From Bacteroidales bacterium (GTDB lineage Bacteria; Bacteroidota; Bacteroidia; Bacteroidales; GCA-2748055): a stretch of 64,000 nucleotides of DNA. The position numbers and the translations under genes were made by a program. The stretch covers positions 124,001 to 188,000 of the forward strand of contig JARGFP010000005.1 in assembly GCA_029210585.1 (NCBI GenBank), read 5' to 3'. Position 1 is the stretch's first letter. Each line of letters opens with the position of its first letter. The notes below the pieces were generated by a model, which ran no database searches, was not told the DNA's origin, and saw nothing but the letters and a program-made list of their open reading frames with translations. Below, piece after piece: positions 53,647-62,163 of the stretch.

Positions 53647-54567
53647 ATGAAAGAACTACTGGTCATACTATTCATAACTATTGGCACTGCCATGACAAGT
53701 TATTCCCAGTCATTCAGGATGAACCTGTATCCCGACGGCCAGGTTCCCAATTACAGGGATGTCGGGGAAGAGGAACAATGGGATACAACTGATATTGTGA
53801 GGATCGCCAGGGTCCAGGTACCCGATATTGCCGTTTATCTTCCCTCGAAAAAAAACAGCACCGGGGAAACGGTCATTATCTGTCCCGGTGGCGGATACCA
53901 CAGGCTTGCCTATGACTGGGAGGGAGGGGACATTGCCAAATTCTGGAATTCGAAAGGGATTGCTGCCGTTGTTCTGAAGTACCGGCTTCCCACTTCTGAT
54001 GCCCAGGTGATATCCCACAAGAGTCCCCTCATGGATGCGCAGCGTGCCATGCGGTTGGTACGGTATCATGCCGCTGATTGGGGTGTCAATCCGGACATGA
54101 TCGGCATCATGGGTTTTTCAGCCGGGGGACACCTGGCTTCTACCCTGAGTACGCATTTTGATGCCGGGGACCCCGGTTCCGGTGATCCGGTTGAGCACTT
54201 GAGCTGCAGGCCTGATTTTTCCATACTGATGTACCCTGTGATCAGCTTTACGGGTGAATTTCAGCATTCGGGCAGCCGGAAAGCACTGGTGGGCGAGGAT
54301 GAAAAACTGATGCGCTATTATTCAAATGAATTGCAGGTTACAGGCCGCACCCCGCCGGCCATCCTGATCCATTCTGCTGATGACAGGAGTGTCCCGGCAG
54401 AAAACAGCATCGTATACTACCAGGCACTCATAAAAAATGGTGTTCCGGGTGAATTGCATATTTATCCCTATGGCGGACATGGCTATTCCCTGGCCATAGG
54501 CATGGGCCACCTTTCGGGTTGGCCTGAGCTTGCCTTTGAATGGGTAAAGTCATTGCAGAACAACTGA
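53647..54567 (+). CDS. Exported alpha/beta-hydrolase esterase (BD-FAE-like)
   Basis: The product has 306 residues. A signal peptide (about 1-20, SYSQ) precedes an alpha/beta-hydrolase with the oxyanion phrase ICPGGGYHRLAYDWEG, the nucleophile elbow GFSAGGHLAS, an acid in HSADDRSVP and a late His in YPYGGHGYSLA. The group includes acetyl-xylan and feruloyl esterases that strip acyl groups from plant polysaccharides, consistent with the nearby GH2 and GH31 genes. It starts 19 bp after the ferritin gene. Confidence 0.87.
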   Translation: MKELLVILFITIGTAMTSYSQSFRMNLYPDGQVPNYRDVGEEEQWDTTDIVRIARVQVPDIAVYLPSKKNSTGETVIICPGGGYHRLAYDWEGGDIAKFWNSKGIAAVVLKYRLPTSDAQVISHKSPLMDAQRAMRLVRYHAADWGVNPDMIGIMGFSAGGHLASTLSTHFDAGDPGSGDPVEHLSCRPDFSILMYPVISFTGEFQHSGSRKALVGEDEKLMRYYSNELQVTGRTPPAILIHSADDRSVPAENSIVYYQALIKNGVPGELHIYPYGGHGYSLAIGMGHLSGWPELAFEWVKSLQNN

Positions 54568-54639
54568 CAGCCTGGGGTCAATACCCATACGCACGGGACC
54601 AGGCAAACCTTCCCGTGAACCGAAATGTCTGTTGGTGTA

Positions 54640-54882
54640 TTACTTTCTGACCAGTGCGATGACCAGCCCCACGATAGCACCTACGCCTCCGGAGATCAGG
54701 ATGTTTTGTTTGATCTCTTTCAGCCCGGTGATGGATCTGCCGATGGATTCAAGCACATTATCCGAACTGGTAAAAATCGCCCTGATCTCGATGTATTCGC
54801 CTGAAATCCGGCCAAAAATAAGGTACCCCAATATGAGGCCTATCACTGCAAGAACTACCGTGTAGATGATGATACGTTTCAT
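54640..54882 (-). CDS. Small two-helix membrane protein
   Basis: The ATG at 54882 gives 80 residues. An N-terminal helix (about 4-23, IIIYTVVLAVIGLILGYLIF), an extracytoplasmic amphipathic middle (SDNVLESIGRSITGLKEIKQ) and a C-terminal helix (ILISGGVGAIVGLVIALV) are seen. No family is recognised. It diverges from asnA, with 129 bp between starts. Confidence 0.6.
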   Translation of the reverse strand: MKRIIIYTVVLAVIGLILGYLIFGRISGEYIEIRAIFTSSDNVLESIGRSITGLKEIKQNILISGGVGAIVGLVIALVRK

Positions 54883-54973
54883 ATCTCTATTTTTTAGATG
54901 ATTGATCAAGGTACAAAATAATCCGGATACAACATTTTTCAAATTCGATTCGAAAGTATTTTGTTTTTAAATA

Positions 54974-55004
54974 TTTAAATATGTTATTTGTAAGTTTAAA
55001 TTTG
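54974..55004 (+). promoter_or_regulatory. asnA promoter
   Basis: TTTA (54974-54977), a 19-bp spacer and TAAATTTG (54997-55004) match the -33/-7 consensus except for one base. The -7 element ends 7 bp before the ATG, so the mRNA would be nearly leaderless. Confidence 0.55.
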
Positions 55005-55011
55005 TTATAAT

Positions 55012-56046
55012 ATGAAACTTATTATCCCTAAGGATTACACTTCTTACCTGGATCTGAAGGAGACGGAACGGGCCATAAAAGTCATCAAGGATTTTTTCCA
55101 GGAGAATCTTTCCGCGGAGCTGAAACTACGCCGGGTCACTGCACCGCTTTTTGTGCAGCGGGGCACAGGCATCAACGACGATCTGAACGGCATTGAAAGG
55201 CCTGTGAGTTTCCCGGTGAAAGACATGGAAGGCACGACGGCAGAGATTGTGCATTCCCTGGCCAAGTGGAAAAGAATGATGCTTGCCGATTATGAAATAG
55301 GCAACGGTTACGGTATCTATACAGATATGAACGCCTTGCGGCCGGATGAGGAGCTGGATAACCTGCATTCCATATATGTGGACCAGTGGGACTGGGAGAA
55401 GATCATCAGGTCGGAGGAGCGGACGCTGGAAACCCTCAGGGATATTGTTGAAAGAATTTACGCGGTGATCAAACGTACAGAATTCATCGTCTATGAAAAC
55501 CATCCCGAAATCGTGCCGGTGCTTCCTGATAAGATCACATTTTTCCATTCAGAGGAACTGGAGGCGCTTTATCCTGATCTGAATCCCAAAGACAGGGAGG
55601 ATCAGATTGCCCGGGAGCATGGTGCAGTGTTTATTATTGGTATCGGACATGATCTTCCCTCCGGGACACCTCATGACGGGCGGGCACCCGATTATGACGA
55701 CTGGTCCACGGAAACCGTGAATGGTTTCAAGGGTCTGAATGGAGATATCATCGTCTGGAACCCGGTGCTCGAGCGAGCTTTTGAACTTTCCTCCATGGGA
55801 ATTCGCGTTGATCGTGAAGCCATGCTGCGACAACTCAGGATCCAGGGGAAGGAAGAAAGGAAGGAATTGTTTTTCCACAAGCGTTTGCTTGCCGGAGAAT
55901 TTCCTGAATCCATCGGTGGAGGCATCGGGCAGTCGAGACTTTGCATGTACTTCCTCCGGAAAGCGCATATTGGTGAGGTACAGGCCAGCCTCTGGCCTGG
56001 TCAGATGATCGACCACTGTAAAAAGACAGGTATCATCCTGATGTAA
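55012..56046 (+). CDS. asnA: Aspartate-ammonia ligase
   Basis: AsnA makes asparagine from aspartate, ammonia and ATP. The 344-residue protein is class II aminoacyl-tRNA-synthetase-like, with APLFVQRGTGINDDLNG, VEIVHSLAKWKR-type sequence (AEIVHSLAKWKRM), TDMNALRPDEELDNLHSIYVDQWDWEK in segments, and the closing IGGGIGQSRLCMYFLRKAHIGE. It appears to be a single-gene unit. Confidence 0.97.
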   Translation: MKLIIPKDYTSYLDLKETERAIKVIKDFFQENLSAELKLRRVTAPLFVQRGTGINDDLNGIERPVSFPVKDMEGTTAEIVHSLAKWKRMMLADYEIGNGYGIYTDMNALRPDEELDNLHSIYVDQWDWEKIIRSEERTLETLRDIVERIYAVIKRTEFIVYENHPEIVPVLPDKITFFHSEELEALYPDLNPKDREDQIAREHGAVFIIGIGHDLPSGTPHDGRAPDYDDWSTETVNGFKGLNGDIIVWNPVLERAFELSSMGIRVDREAMLRQLRIQGKEERKELFFHKRLLAGEFPESIGGGIGQSRLCMYFLRKAHIGEVQASLWPGQMIDHCKKTGIILM

Positions 56047-56223
56047 CCGGAAATCTGATGTCCTGCAAACAAGGATGAAAGGATCCTTATCTTTCACTGT
56101 TTTATCTCAGGAATATTTGGTAATTTTATCATCCGCAGGTATGGATGGTGCACCTGGAGGTATGTTCAGGATCCATATCCCCGCACAAGATAATCTGGTG
56201 ATGATACCGAAGTTGAAAAAACA

Positions 56224-57420
56224 GTGATTAACGGGGACAAACAACTTGAGGCTACGCTCAAAAATGAGCTCACTAAGGAACTGACCGGGAATATCCTTCC
56301 TTTCTGGCTCAACAATGCCATCGATCATGTTCGGGGCGGTTTCCTGGGAGAGATTGATTTCCAGGGCAACCCGGTCCCGGATGTCAATAAGGGTGCCATC
56401 CTGAATGCGCGTATACTCTGGACCTTTTCTGCTTCTTTCAATGCTTTCGAAGATCCAGCATACCTTGAAGCCGCACATCGCGCATATGATTATTTCATGG
56501 AATATTTTACGGACAAATCGTATGGCGGGGTCTTCTGGGAGCTGGACTTTGAGGGCAGACCTGTCAATACAAAAAAGCAAATCTACGCTCAGGCATTTGC
56601 CATCTATGGCCTTTCTGAATATTTCAGGGCCACAGGCAGGGATGAGGCCTTGAATCAGGCTGTTGCGTTATATGGGGATATAGAAAACCATAGCTTTGAC
56701 AGGGAAAGGAACGGGTATTTTGAGGCATTCAGCCGGGATTGGGGTCATGCCGATGATCTGCGGTTAAGCGAGAAGGACCAGAATGAGCGCAAAACCATGA
56801 ATACCCACCTCCATATCCTTGAGGCCTATACCAATTTTTACAGGGTATGGCGTGATGACAGTCTGAAGCAGCGGATGCTTAACCTGGTGGAATTGTTCGT
56901 TGGGCGATTCATCAATACGGATGGACATCTGGACCTGTTCTTCGACGATGACTGGAACCTGAGATCCGACCTGGTCTCCTTCGGTCATGATATCGAATGT
57001 TCCTGGCTGGTACAGGAAGCGGCCGAAGTCGCAGGGGATCCCGGATACATCGAAAAGTGCAGGAAGCTGGCAGTCTTTATTGCGGAACAGAGCCTGGCAG
57101 GGCTTGACAGTGACGGGGGGCTCTTTTACGAATACTTTCCGTCGGAGGACCGCTGGGACAGGGACAAGCACTGGTGGCCACAGGCCGAGGCCATTGTAGG
57201 CTATTATAATGCGTACCGGGTGTCGGGCCGGAGTGATTTCCTTGAAAGGGCGTCCGGAAGCTGGCATTTCATTCAAAAATATCTTGTGGATCCAGTCGCA
57301 GGCGAATGGCACTGGAGTGTGGATGCACATGGAATTCCAAATTTCAAGGGTCAGAAGGCCGGCTTTTGGAAATGTCCTTACCACAACAGCAGGGCCTGCC
57401 TGGAAATCATCAGAAGGTGA
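56224..57420 (+). CDS. AGE-family sugar epimerase/isomerase (cellobiose 2-epimerase-like)
   Basis: This 398-residue (alpha/alpha)6-barrel enzyme belongs to the N-acylglucosamine 2-epimerase superfamily. Family motifs seen are GGVFWELDFEGRPVNTKKQ, YAQAFAIYGLSEY, GHDIECSWLVQEAAE, KHWWPQAEAIVGYYNAY and EWHWSVD, with histidines near 252 and 320 as in cellobiose 2-epimerases. Such an enzyme converts the reducing-end glucose of beta-1,4 disaccharides to mannose. No signal peptide is present, so it acts in the cytoplasm. GTG at 56224 is the first usable start after an in-frame stop. Confidence 0.88.
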   Translation: MINGDKQLEATLKNELTKELTGNILPFWLNNAIDHVRGGFLGEIDFQGNPVPDVNKGAILNARILWTFSASFNAFEDPAYLEAAHRAYDYFMEYFTDKSYGGVFWELDFEGRPVNTKKQIYAQAFAIYGLSEYFRATGRDEALNQAVALYGDIENHSFDRERNGYFEAFSRDWGHADDLRLSEKDQNERKTMNTHLHILEAYTNFYRVWRDDSLKQRMLNLVELFVGRFINTDGHLDLFFDDDWNLRSDLVSFGHDIECSWLVQEAAEVAGDPGYIEKCRKLAVFIAEQSLAGLDSDGGLFYEYFPSEDRWDRDKHWWPQAEAIVGYYNAYRVSGRSDFLERASGSWHFIQKYLVDPVAGEWHWSVDAHGIPNFKGQKAGFWKCPYHNSRACLEIIRR

Positions 57421-57432
57421 TTGCCGGTACAG

Positions 57433-57963
57433 TTATTCCTTTGACCACCACAACTTATAGACTCCGTAAAAGGAGGTGATCCCAAAGATGATGGCGAAAA
57501 CACCTATGATCACTGCCACGGCTTCCCTGCCCTGACCGGGATTGACGAGCAGCAGAATACCAAAAAGCAGCACCAGGCTGTTCCTGAGGAACGGAGCGCT
57601 GGTAATCCTTGCACGGTCCCTGATCAGCATCCATAAATTGATCAGTCCGCTCAGGAATGCAATCACTCCGAGGAGTACGATAAAGACATTGGCAAGCAAT
57701 GCAGGGAAAAGGGTAAACACCAGGCCAAGCCCTGCGTTAATGACCCCCTCAATAAATAACAACTGGTTGGTCTTCTCCCGTTTATAGGTGGAACTGAAGA
57801 GCAGGAACCCTGCCGCGATCAGCATGATGATCCCAAGTAAACGGGTCAGGGCCACGAGGGTAACTTCCGGGTCGGAGAGCACAAAAATACCTGCGGCAAG
57901 CATGATGACTCCCTGCAATACCAATACCCACGGGTTGGTTTTTACTATAATTCTCGTATCCAT
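57433..57963 (-). CDS. HdeD/DUF308-family membrane protein
   Basis: This 176-residue protein has six predicted membrane helices in two-helix repeats (WVLVLQGVIMLAAGIFVL; LLGIIMLIAAGFLLF; FIEGVINAGLGLVFTLFP; NVFIVLLGVIAFLSGLINL; LVLLFGILLLVNPG; VIIGVFAIIFGITSFYGV), the pattern of HdeD. In E. coli HdeD aids acid resistance at high cell density; the role here is likely general envelope stress. It is the last gene of a leftward group of stress-like genes. Confidence 0.85.
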   Translation of the reverse strand: MDTRIIVKTNPWVLVLQGVIMLAAGIFVLSDPEVTLVALTRLLGIIMLIAAGFLLFSSTYKREKTNQLLFIEGVINAGLGLVFTLFPALLANVFIVLLGVIAFLSGLINLWMLIRDRARITSAPFLRNSLVLLFGILLLVNPGQGREAVAVIIGVFAIIFGITSFYGVYKLWWSKE

Positions 57964-58017
57964 AGAATGATGTGTTTATTATTCTTAAAATGTTTTTCGA
58001 TGTGTGCTGGTTCCAAA

Positions 58018-58467
58018 TCAGCTGTCTTCTTTTTCAATATCTTTTCTGTGTTCCTCATCCTCTTTCTCCAGTTCAAGCCTGTTGGACAGATTGTCCAGTT
58101 TTTCATGCAGTGCATTCAAGTGGGAGCTGTTCTTTCCCATTTCCGAAGTCTGCATCTTAAAGAGCACCTCCTTCATTTTAAGCAATTCAATATCCTTTTC
58201 CATGATTGCGATCCTGTGCCTGCTGTCTTTTTCTGTTTTGTCCTCGTGCACCTTGTTGAGGTGAATCAGATACTTGATGGTGAGCAGAGTGACTAAGCCA
58301 AGGATGAAGAAGAATACAAACGGGTAACCGCCAATAACGGAAAAACCTGCGTTGGTATTCAGTTTTATGGAGAAAACTTCCCAGTTAAAAGCTGCATAAT
58401 AAATCCATACAGCCGTATAAAGGGCAAGGATGAAATTTGTAACGTTTGTGAGTACTGTTCTTTTCAT
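58018..58467 (-). CDS. Membrane protein with C-terminal coiled coil
   Basis: From the ATG at 58467 (58494 possible) this has about 149 residues. Two helices (about 6-25 and 45-68, GYPFVFFFILGLVTLLTI) are followed by a long charged coiled coil (about 75-140, KDIELLKMKEVLFKMQ; SHLNALHEKLDNLSNRLELEK). No family is recognised. It sits between the HdeD gene and the LEA-like gene in the same direction. Confidence 0.6.
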   Translation of the reverse strand: MKRTVLTNVTNFILALYTAVWIYYAAFNWEVFSIKLNTNAGFSVIGGYPFVFFFILGLVTLLTIKYLIHLNKVHEDKTEKDSRHRIAIMEKDIELLKMKEVLFKMQTSEMGKNSSHLNALHEKLDNLSNRLELEKEDEEHRKDIEKEDS

Positions 58468-58547
58468 GGGTTCGGTGTTAAAGTGAGTGATCATTAAAGG
58501 TACGACAGCCGACAGAATTCTTTCTGCCAGCTGCCATCAAAACCTGC

Positions 58548-58985
58548 TTATTTGTCCTCTTCATCTTTCAGATCAAGGATTTGCTGGTCGATCTCTTCCA
58601 TTTCCTGCATGGTGGATTTGACCGCTTTTCTTCTCAAAATCGTTGGCGGAACCTTATTGTCATTGTCCTTCACCATCAGGTAGAAATTCATACCAAGTTG
58701 TGCAGCAACCTTTTTCTTTTCCTCATTCAGTTTGCGAATCTCGCCCTGATCACGGTATTTTTCTGCCAATTCCTGGGCTCGGTTGACGGCGTCGCGTGTG
58801 AGTGTTTTGCCTGATTCGAAGAATTCCGAGCTTTTCTCCTTTATCGCACCAAAGACTTTTTCCGAATAGGTTGAGATTTTTTCCCCCAGGTCTTTGGCCT
58901 CTTCTCCAACGATGCGTGCTCCCTCGTTAATATTCTCTTTTGCATCTTCCCAAAATTCGTTTTTCTTATCTGCTTTTGCTGTCAT
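58548..58985 (-). CDS. LEA/YtxH-like amphipathic-helix stress protein
   Basis: The 145-residue protein is almost wholly helical and charged. Residues 10-80 consist of heptad/11-mer-like amphipathic repeats (WEDAKENINEGARIVGEEAK; STYSEKVFGAIKEKSSEFF) typical of late-embryogenesis-abundant or YtxH-type proteins induced by desiccation or osmotic stress. The C-terminal half (RKLNEEKKKVAAQLGMNFYL; STMQEMEEIDQQILDLK) is a helical hairpin. No signal peptide is present. Confidence 0.65.
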   Translation of the reverse strand: MTAKADKKNEFWEDAKENINEGARIVGEEAKDLGEKISTYSEKVFGAIKEKSSEFFESGKTLTRDAVNRAQELAEKYRDQGEIRKLNEEKKKVAAQLGMNFYLMVKDNDNKVPPTILRRKAVKSTMQEMEEIDQQILDLKDEEDK

Positions 58986-59033
58986 GATATTAATTTTTTT
59001 GTTGTGTTATATGTGATTTCCGGCGGTTGATGG

Positions 59034-60419
59034 TTACGCTTTTTTCCTTTTTCTGCCGATAAAATAAAATATTGCAATAATCAATAAACCAATGCCAATC
59101 AGTGCGATCACTGTAATTCCAACTGCGCCTGCTGCCTTCGATCGACGTTCTTCTATTTCGGCCTTCTTTTGGGCCAGTTGCTGCTGCTCTTTTGCAATCT
59201 CTGACTTCAGCGTCTCAATCGAATTTCTCCGTTCCCTTATTTGTTGTTCCAGGTCACTGAGCAGTTCGTTGTCGGGTAATCCGGATACAGACGAACTGCT
59301 GCTACCCGTGCCTTCGCTCATCAGTTCCGCTTCCTCTTCGGATAATTGTGCCTCCTCTTCTTCCAGTGCTGATCTTTCAGCCAGTATCTCGGAAAGGCCT
59401 TTGCCTTTTACAAGAGACATTTCTTTATCAACGCTGGACAATTCCCGATCCACATTTTCCCTTTGCTGATCCAGTACTTTTCGTATGGAATCCAGGCGTG
59501 CCAGTTCTGTACGCACGCTTTCCTGTTCTTTTTCCAGGCGCTCCATCTCCTCGTTCGTAAAGCTTTCAATGGTTTCGTTTTCACTGTACTTTTCTTTTAT
59601 CATGGTGCGCAGACGGGTTTCCAATGCATTCACATCGGCCAGCCAGGCTGTGATTGTGGTAATTACGCTCTCAGCGTTCCTGATCTTGTTGTTTTCTTCC
59701 TGGATGTATCCTTCGATTTCACTGATTTTGAGATTATAATTTTCCAGTTCGGTATTGTCTGCTCCTTTCCTGAGCAATTCGTTCTTTTCCCTGAGGTAAA
59801 GATTTCTTTCGTCATTGAGCAATTGGATCTTTTTTTCAGCAAGCACGATCTTCTGTTCATTCAGTGAGAGCTCCTGTTGCTTCACGAGTCTTTGTTTTTC
59901 AATATCATCCAGGCGCTGATCCACCTGAGAGATTCCCGTTACCAGTTTTTCCCTGGCAGATCCGAGCTGATCAGAGAGCTGCTCTTCCTTGACGTTCAGT
60001 GTTTTGTTCTCCTGGTCCATCTTCTCTATTTTTGAAGCCACGGCATCAAGACTGTCGTTGAGGGTGGACAACCGGTTTTCAAGTACCGTTTTTTTATCTG
60101 CAAGCGAATCCACCTGGGCCTCTTTCAACGTTGTGGCCACATCGGTCTGGATGCGGTCTACTTCCTTCATCTCAGATTCTACTTCTTTTTTTGTCTGAAG
60201 TAACTGGTTCTGCGCTTCAAGCAAGGAGTCCCTCGTATTCTTGAATTTTTGCAGGAGGTTTTCCATCGACTCCTGTTCTTTTTCAAGTACCTGTGCCTGT
60301 TTATCAAGCAACTTTTGTACTTCTTCTTTTGGTTGTTCTGTGGAACAGCCGGCAATGATCAGTAATCCTGCGGTTAGTAATATCCCTATTCGGAGTGAAA
60401 TGGTTGTTTTCATTTTCAT
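59034..60419 (-). CDS. Lipoprotein with long coiled coil and C-terminal membrane helix
   Basis: This 461-residue protein has a clear lipobox (LLIIAGC25), about 400 residues of continuous Glu/Lys/Gln-rich coiled coil, and near the C-terminus one membrane helix (about 434-455, GAVGITVIALIGIGLLIIAIFYF) ending GRKRKKA. A lipid anchor at one end and a helix with a basic tail at the other could tether two surfaces, for instance outer to inner membrane, or fold back on one. No named family is recognised. It heads the leftward group 48 bp upstream of the LEA-like gene. Confidence 0.65.
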   Translation of the reverse strand: MKMKTTISLRIGILLTAGLLIIAGCSTEQPKEEVQKLLDKQAQVLEKEQESMENLLQKFKNTRDSLLEAQNQLLQTKKEVESEMKEVDRIQTDVATTLKEAQVDSLADKKTVLENRLSTLNDSLDAVASKIEKMDQENKTLNVKEEQLSDQLGSAREKLVTGISQVDQRLDDIEKQRLVKQQELSLNEQKIVLAEKKIQLLNDERNLYLREKNELLRKGADNTELENYNLKISEIEGYIQEENNKIRNAESVITTITAWLADVNALETRLRTMIKEKYSENETIESFTNEEMERLEKEQESVRTELARLDSIRKVLDQQRENVDRELSSVDKEMSLVKGKGLSEILAERSALEEEEAQLSEEEAELMSEGTGSSSSSVSGLPDNELLSDLEQQIRERRNSIETLKSEIAKEQQQLAQKKAEIEERRSKAAGAVGITVIALIGIGLLIIAIFYFIGRKRKKA

Positions 60420-60628
60420 ATTGTTTGTTATTTAAGGGTTTATTATTCGTGGTTTCTTTGAAGTAGTATGTAGCATTGCCATCTGCACCTGTCTTTTCAG
60501 GTTAGTGGTGCAAGTTCCTTTGCGGGGACCATTGATTCGTCTGCATATTTATGAGGTATATGAGGTAACTATGTAAGCGGAACCCTTTTCCCGGAAATGC
60601 AGGATGCCAGGTTCGCTTCAGCTAAACA

Positions 60629-60925
60629 TTAACTTTGCTTGTCGTTGGGCTCACCCGAAAAAGATTCTTTGGAGCTGCTTTTCTGTTTTGCAGATTTCAG
60701 CGCGTTTTCCAGAGTGCTGATTTTTTTCTTGCGATACCTGATTTCCTGGAAAGCCGGGAGCAAAGTGACCAGTGCACCAATAAAGAAGGTGAGGATGATG
60801 ATCAGGGACAGGGAGGCATTCACGTCAAACATCCAAAGTTTGATTGCCACCTTTTCAACATTCTGAACGGCAAAAATGACGATCAGGATGAGAATGATCA
60901 GTATAATGATGTATCGTTTCAGCAT
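60629..60925 (-). CDS. LapA/DUF1049-domain membrane protein
   Basis: From the ATG at 60925 this has 98 residues. Two membrane helices (about 4-21, IIILIILILIVIFAVQN; and 34-58, LSLIIILTFFIGALVTLLPA) flank the LapA signature VQNVEKVAIKLWMFDVNASLSLII, quoted in two parts: VQNVEKVAIKLW and MFDVNASLSLII. A basic coiled tail follows. LapA proteins act with LapB in lipopolysaccharide assembly control in Proteobacteria; the role in Bacteroidota is less clear. An upstream TTG at 60973 is disfavoured. Confidence 0.8.
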   Translation of the reverse strand: MLKRYIIILIILILIVIFAVQNVEKVAIKLWMFDVNASLSLIIILTFFIGALVTLLPAFQEIRYRKKKISTLENALKSAKQKSSSKESFSGEPNDKQS

Positions 60926-61114
60926 CTGTTTATAATACAAAAAAATTTTGAGAATGTCAAGTATATCTTGCAATAAATGAACAGATTACTATGATTCCCT
61001 GGATATTAAACGCTGAAAAGCGGGGAATTGTTCAGTGAAGGCGCGATTTTACGATGTGCTTGTTCAGGCAATTTTGCTCCTGCATAAAAACGGGTTGTGA
61101 AAGGATTTCCAGCC

Positions 61115-61224
61115 GGATTATCCCTGTACAGACAGTGAGGCAGGTTTGGGATTGTCGGAACAGAAGCCTGAGGATGCGGCCCTGTCGGGATTATCCCTGC
61201 ACAGACAGCGAGGCAGGTTTGGGA
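61115..61224. repeat. 37-bp direct repeat duplicating the 3' end of trxB
   Basis: Copy 1 (61115-61151) and copy 2 (61188-61224) differ at only two positions, both C/T transitions. Copy 2 contains the trxB stop and codes on the minus strand for its tail PKPASLSVQG plus stop; copy 1, 73 bp further downstream of the gene, would encode the same residues and stop. Confidence 0.88.
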
Positions 61225-62156
61225 GCAGCTTTTGTGTTCCGGGTGCGCAGGAATTCAGAAGCGCTGAGTGCAGCGATGGTTCCGTCTGCCACAGCGGTGG
61301 TTACCTGCCTGTATTTTTTCGCAATACAGTCACCGGCGGCAAACATACCGGGGATGGGGGTTTTCATATCCGGATCTACGATAATCTCATTCCGTTCGTT
61401 CAACGCGACCAATCCGGCGAGGGATTCAGTATTTGGCAGGTATCCTACGAAAATAAAAACGCCATCTATGTTCATTTCCGACATGTTGCCGGTTGGCAGG
61501 TGTTCGATGGTTACTTTTTCAAGGGTTGTATCGCCAATGAATTCGCGGAGTTCTGACTCCATGATGAATTCGATTTTTGGATTGTTCTGTGCTTCTTTTA
61601 TGGCGTGCTCAAATGCCTGGAAATGGTCGAACTGGTGCACGATGGTGACTTTCGTGGCAAAATTGGTCAGGGCCACGGCTTCTTCAAGTGCCGAATTGCC
61701 ACCTCCGACCACAATTACCTCCTTGCCGGTAAAAAAGTCGCCGTCGCATGTGGCACAGTAGGAGATTCCGGTTCCCTTGAACTGGTCTTCCCCGGGAATA
61801 TTCAGCGAGCGTGGTCTGCCCCCGGGGGTCAGAATTACGGCATCCGCACTAAAGGAACGTCCGTCTTCGAGCGTTACACTTTTAACAGGGTCCTCCAGTG
61901 CGTAGGACGTAATTTTGACATTCGACCTGATTTTGCATCCGAAGCTTTTCGCCTGGGTTTTCATGGTATTTGCCAGCATATATCCTTTGGTGGTTTCCAC
62001 ACCTGGATAGTTGGCCACTTCTTCAGTGAGTACCATTTGTCCACCGACGACGCCTTCATTGATAATGACAGTATTCAATTTGGCTCTTGAGGCATAGATC
62101 CCGGCAGTAAGACCGGCAGCGCCGGCACCGATAATCATCAGGTCGTATTTTTCCAT
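61191..62156 (-). CDS. trxB: Thioredoxin-disulfide reductase
   Basis: TrxB uses NADPH and FAD to reduce thioredoxin. The 321-residue protein has FAD motif GAGAAGLTAGIYASRAKL, active-site disulfide C134/C137 in YCATCDGDFF, NADPH motif GGGNSALEEAVAL and the closing GMFAAGDCIAKKYRQVTTAV. The usual HRR-type NADPH 2'-phosphate residues at the second nucleotide site read VHQFDHF, so NADH or another donor may be preferred (inference). It lies 7 bp after an atypical thioredoxin gene, forming an operon. Confidence 0.95.
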   Translation of the reverse strand: MEKYDLMIIGAGAAGLTAGIYASRAKLNTVIINEGVVGGQMVLTEEVANYPGVETTKGYMLANTMKTQAKSFGCKIRSNVKITSYALEDPVKSVTLEDGRSFSADAVILTPGGRPRSLNIPGEDQFKGTGISYCATCDGDFFTGKEVIVVGGGNSALEEAVALTNFATKVTIVHQFDHFQAFEHAIKEAQNNPKIEFIMESELREFIGDTTLEKVTIEHLPTGNMSEMNIDGVFIFVGYLPNTESLAGLVALNERNEIIVDPDMKTPIPGMFAAGDCIAKKYRQVTTAVADGTIAALSASEFLRTRNTKAAPKPASLSVQG

Positions 62157-62163
62157 TTCAGTT

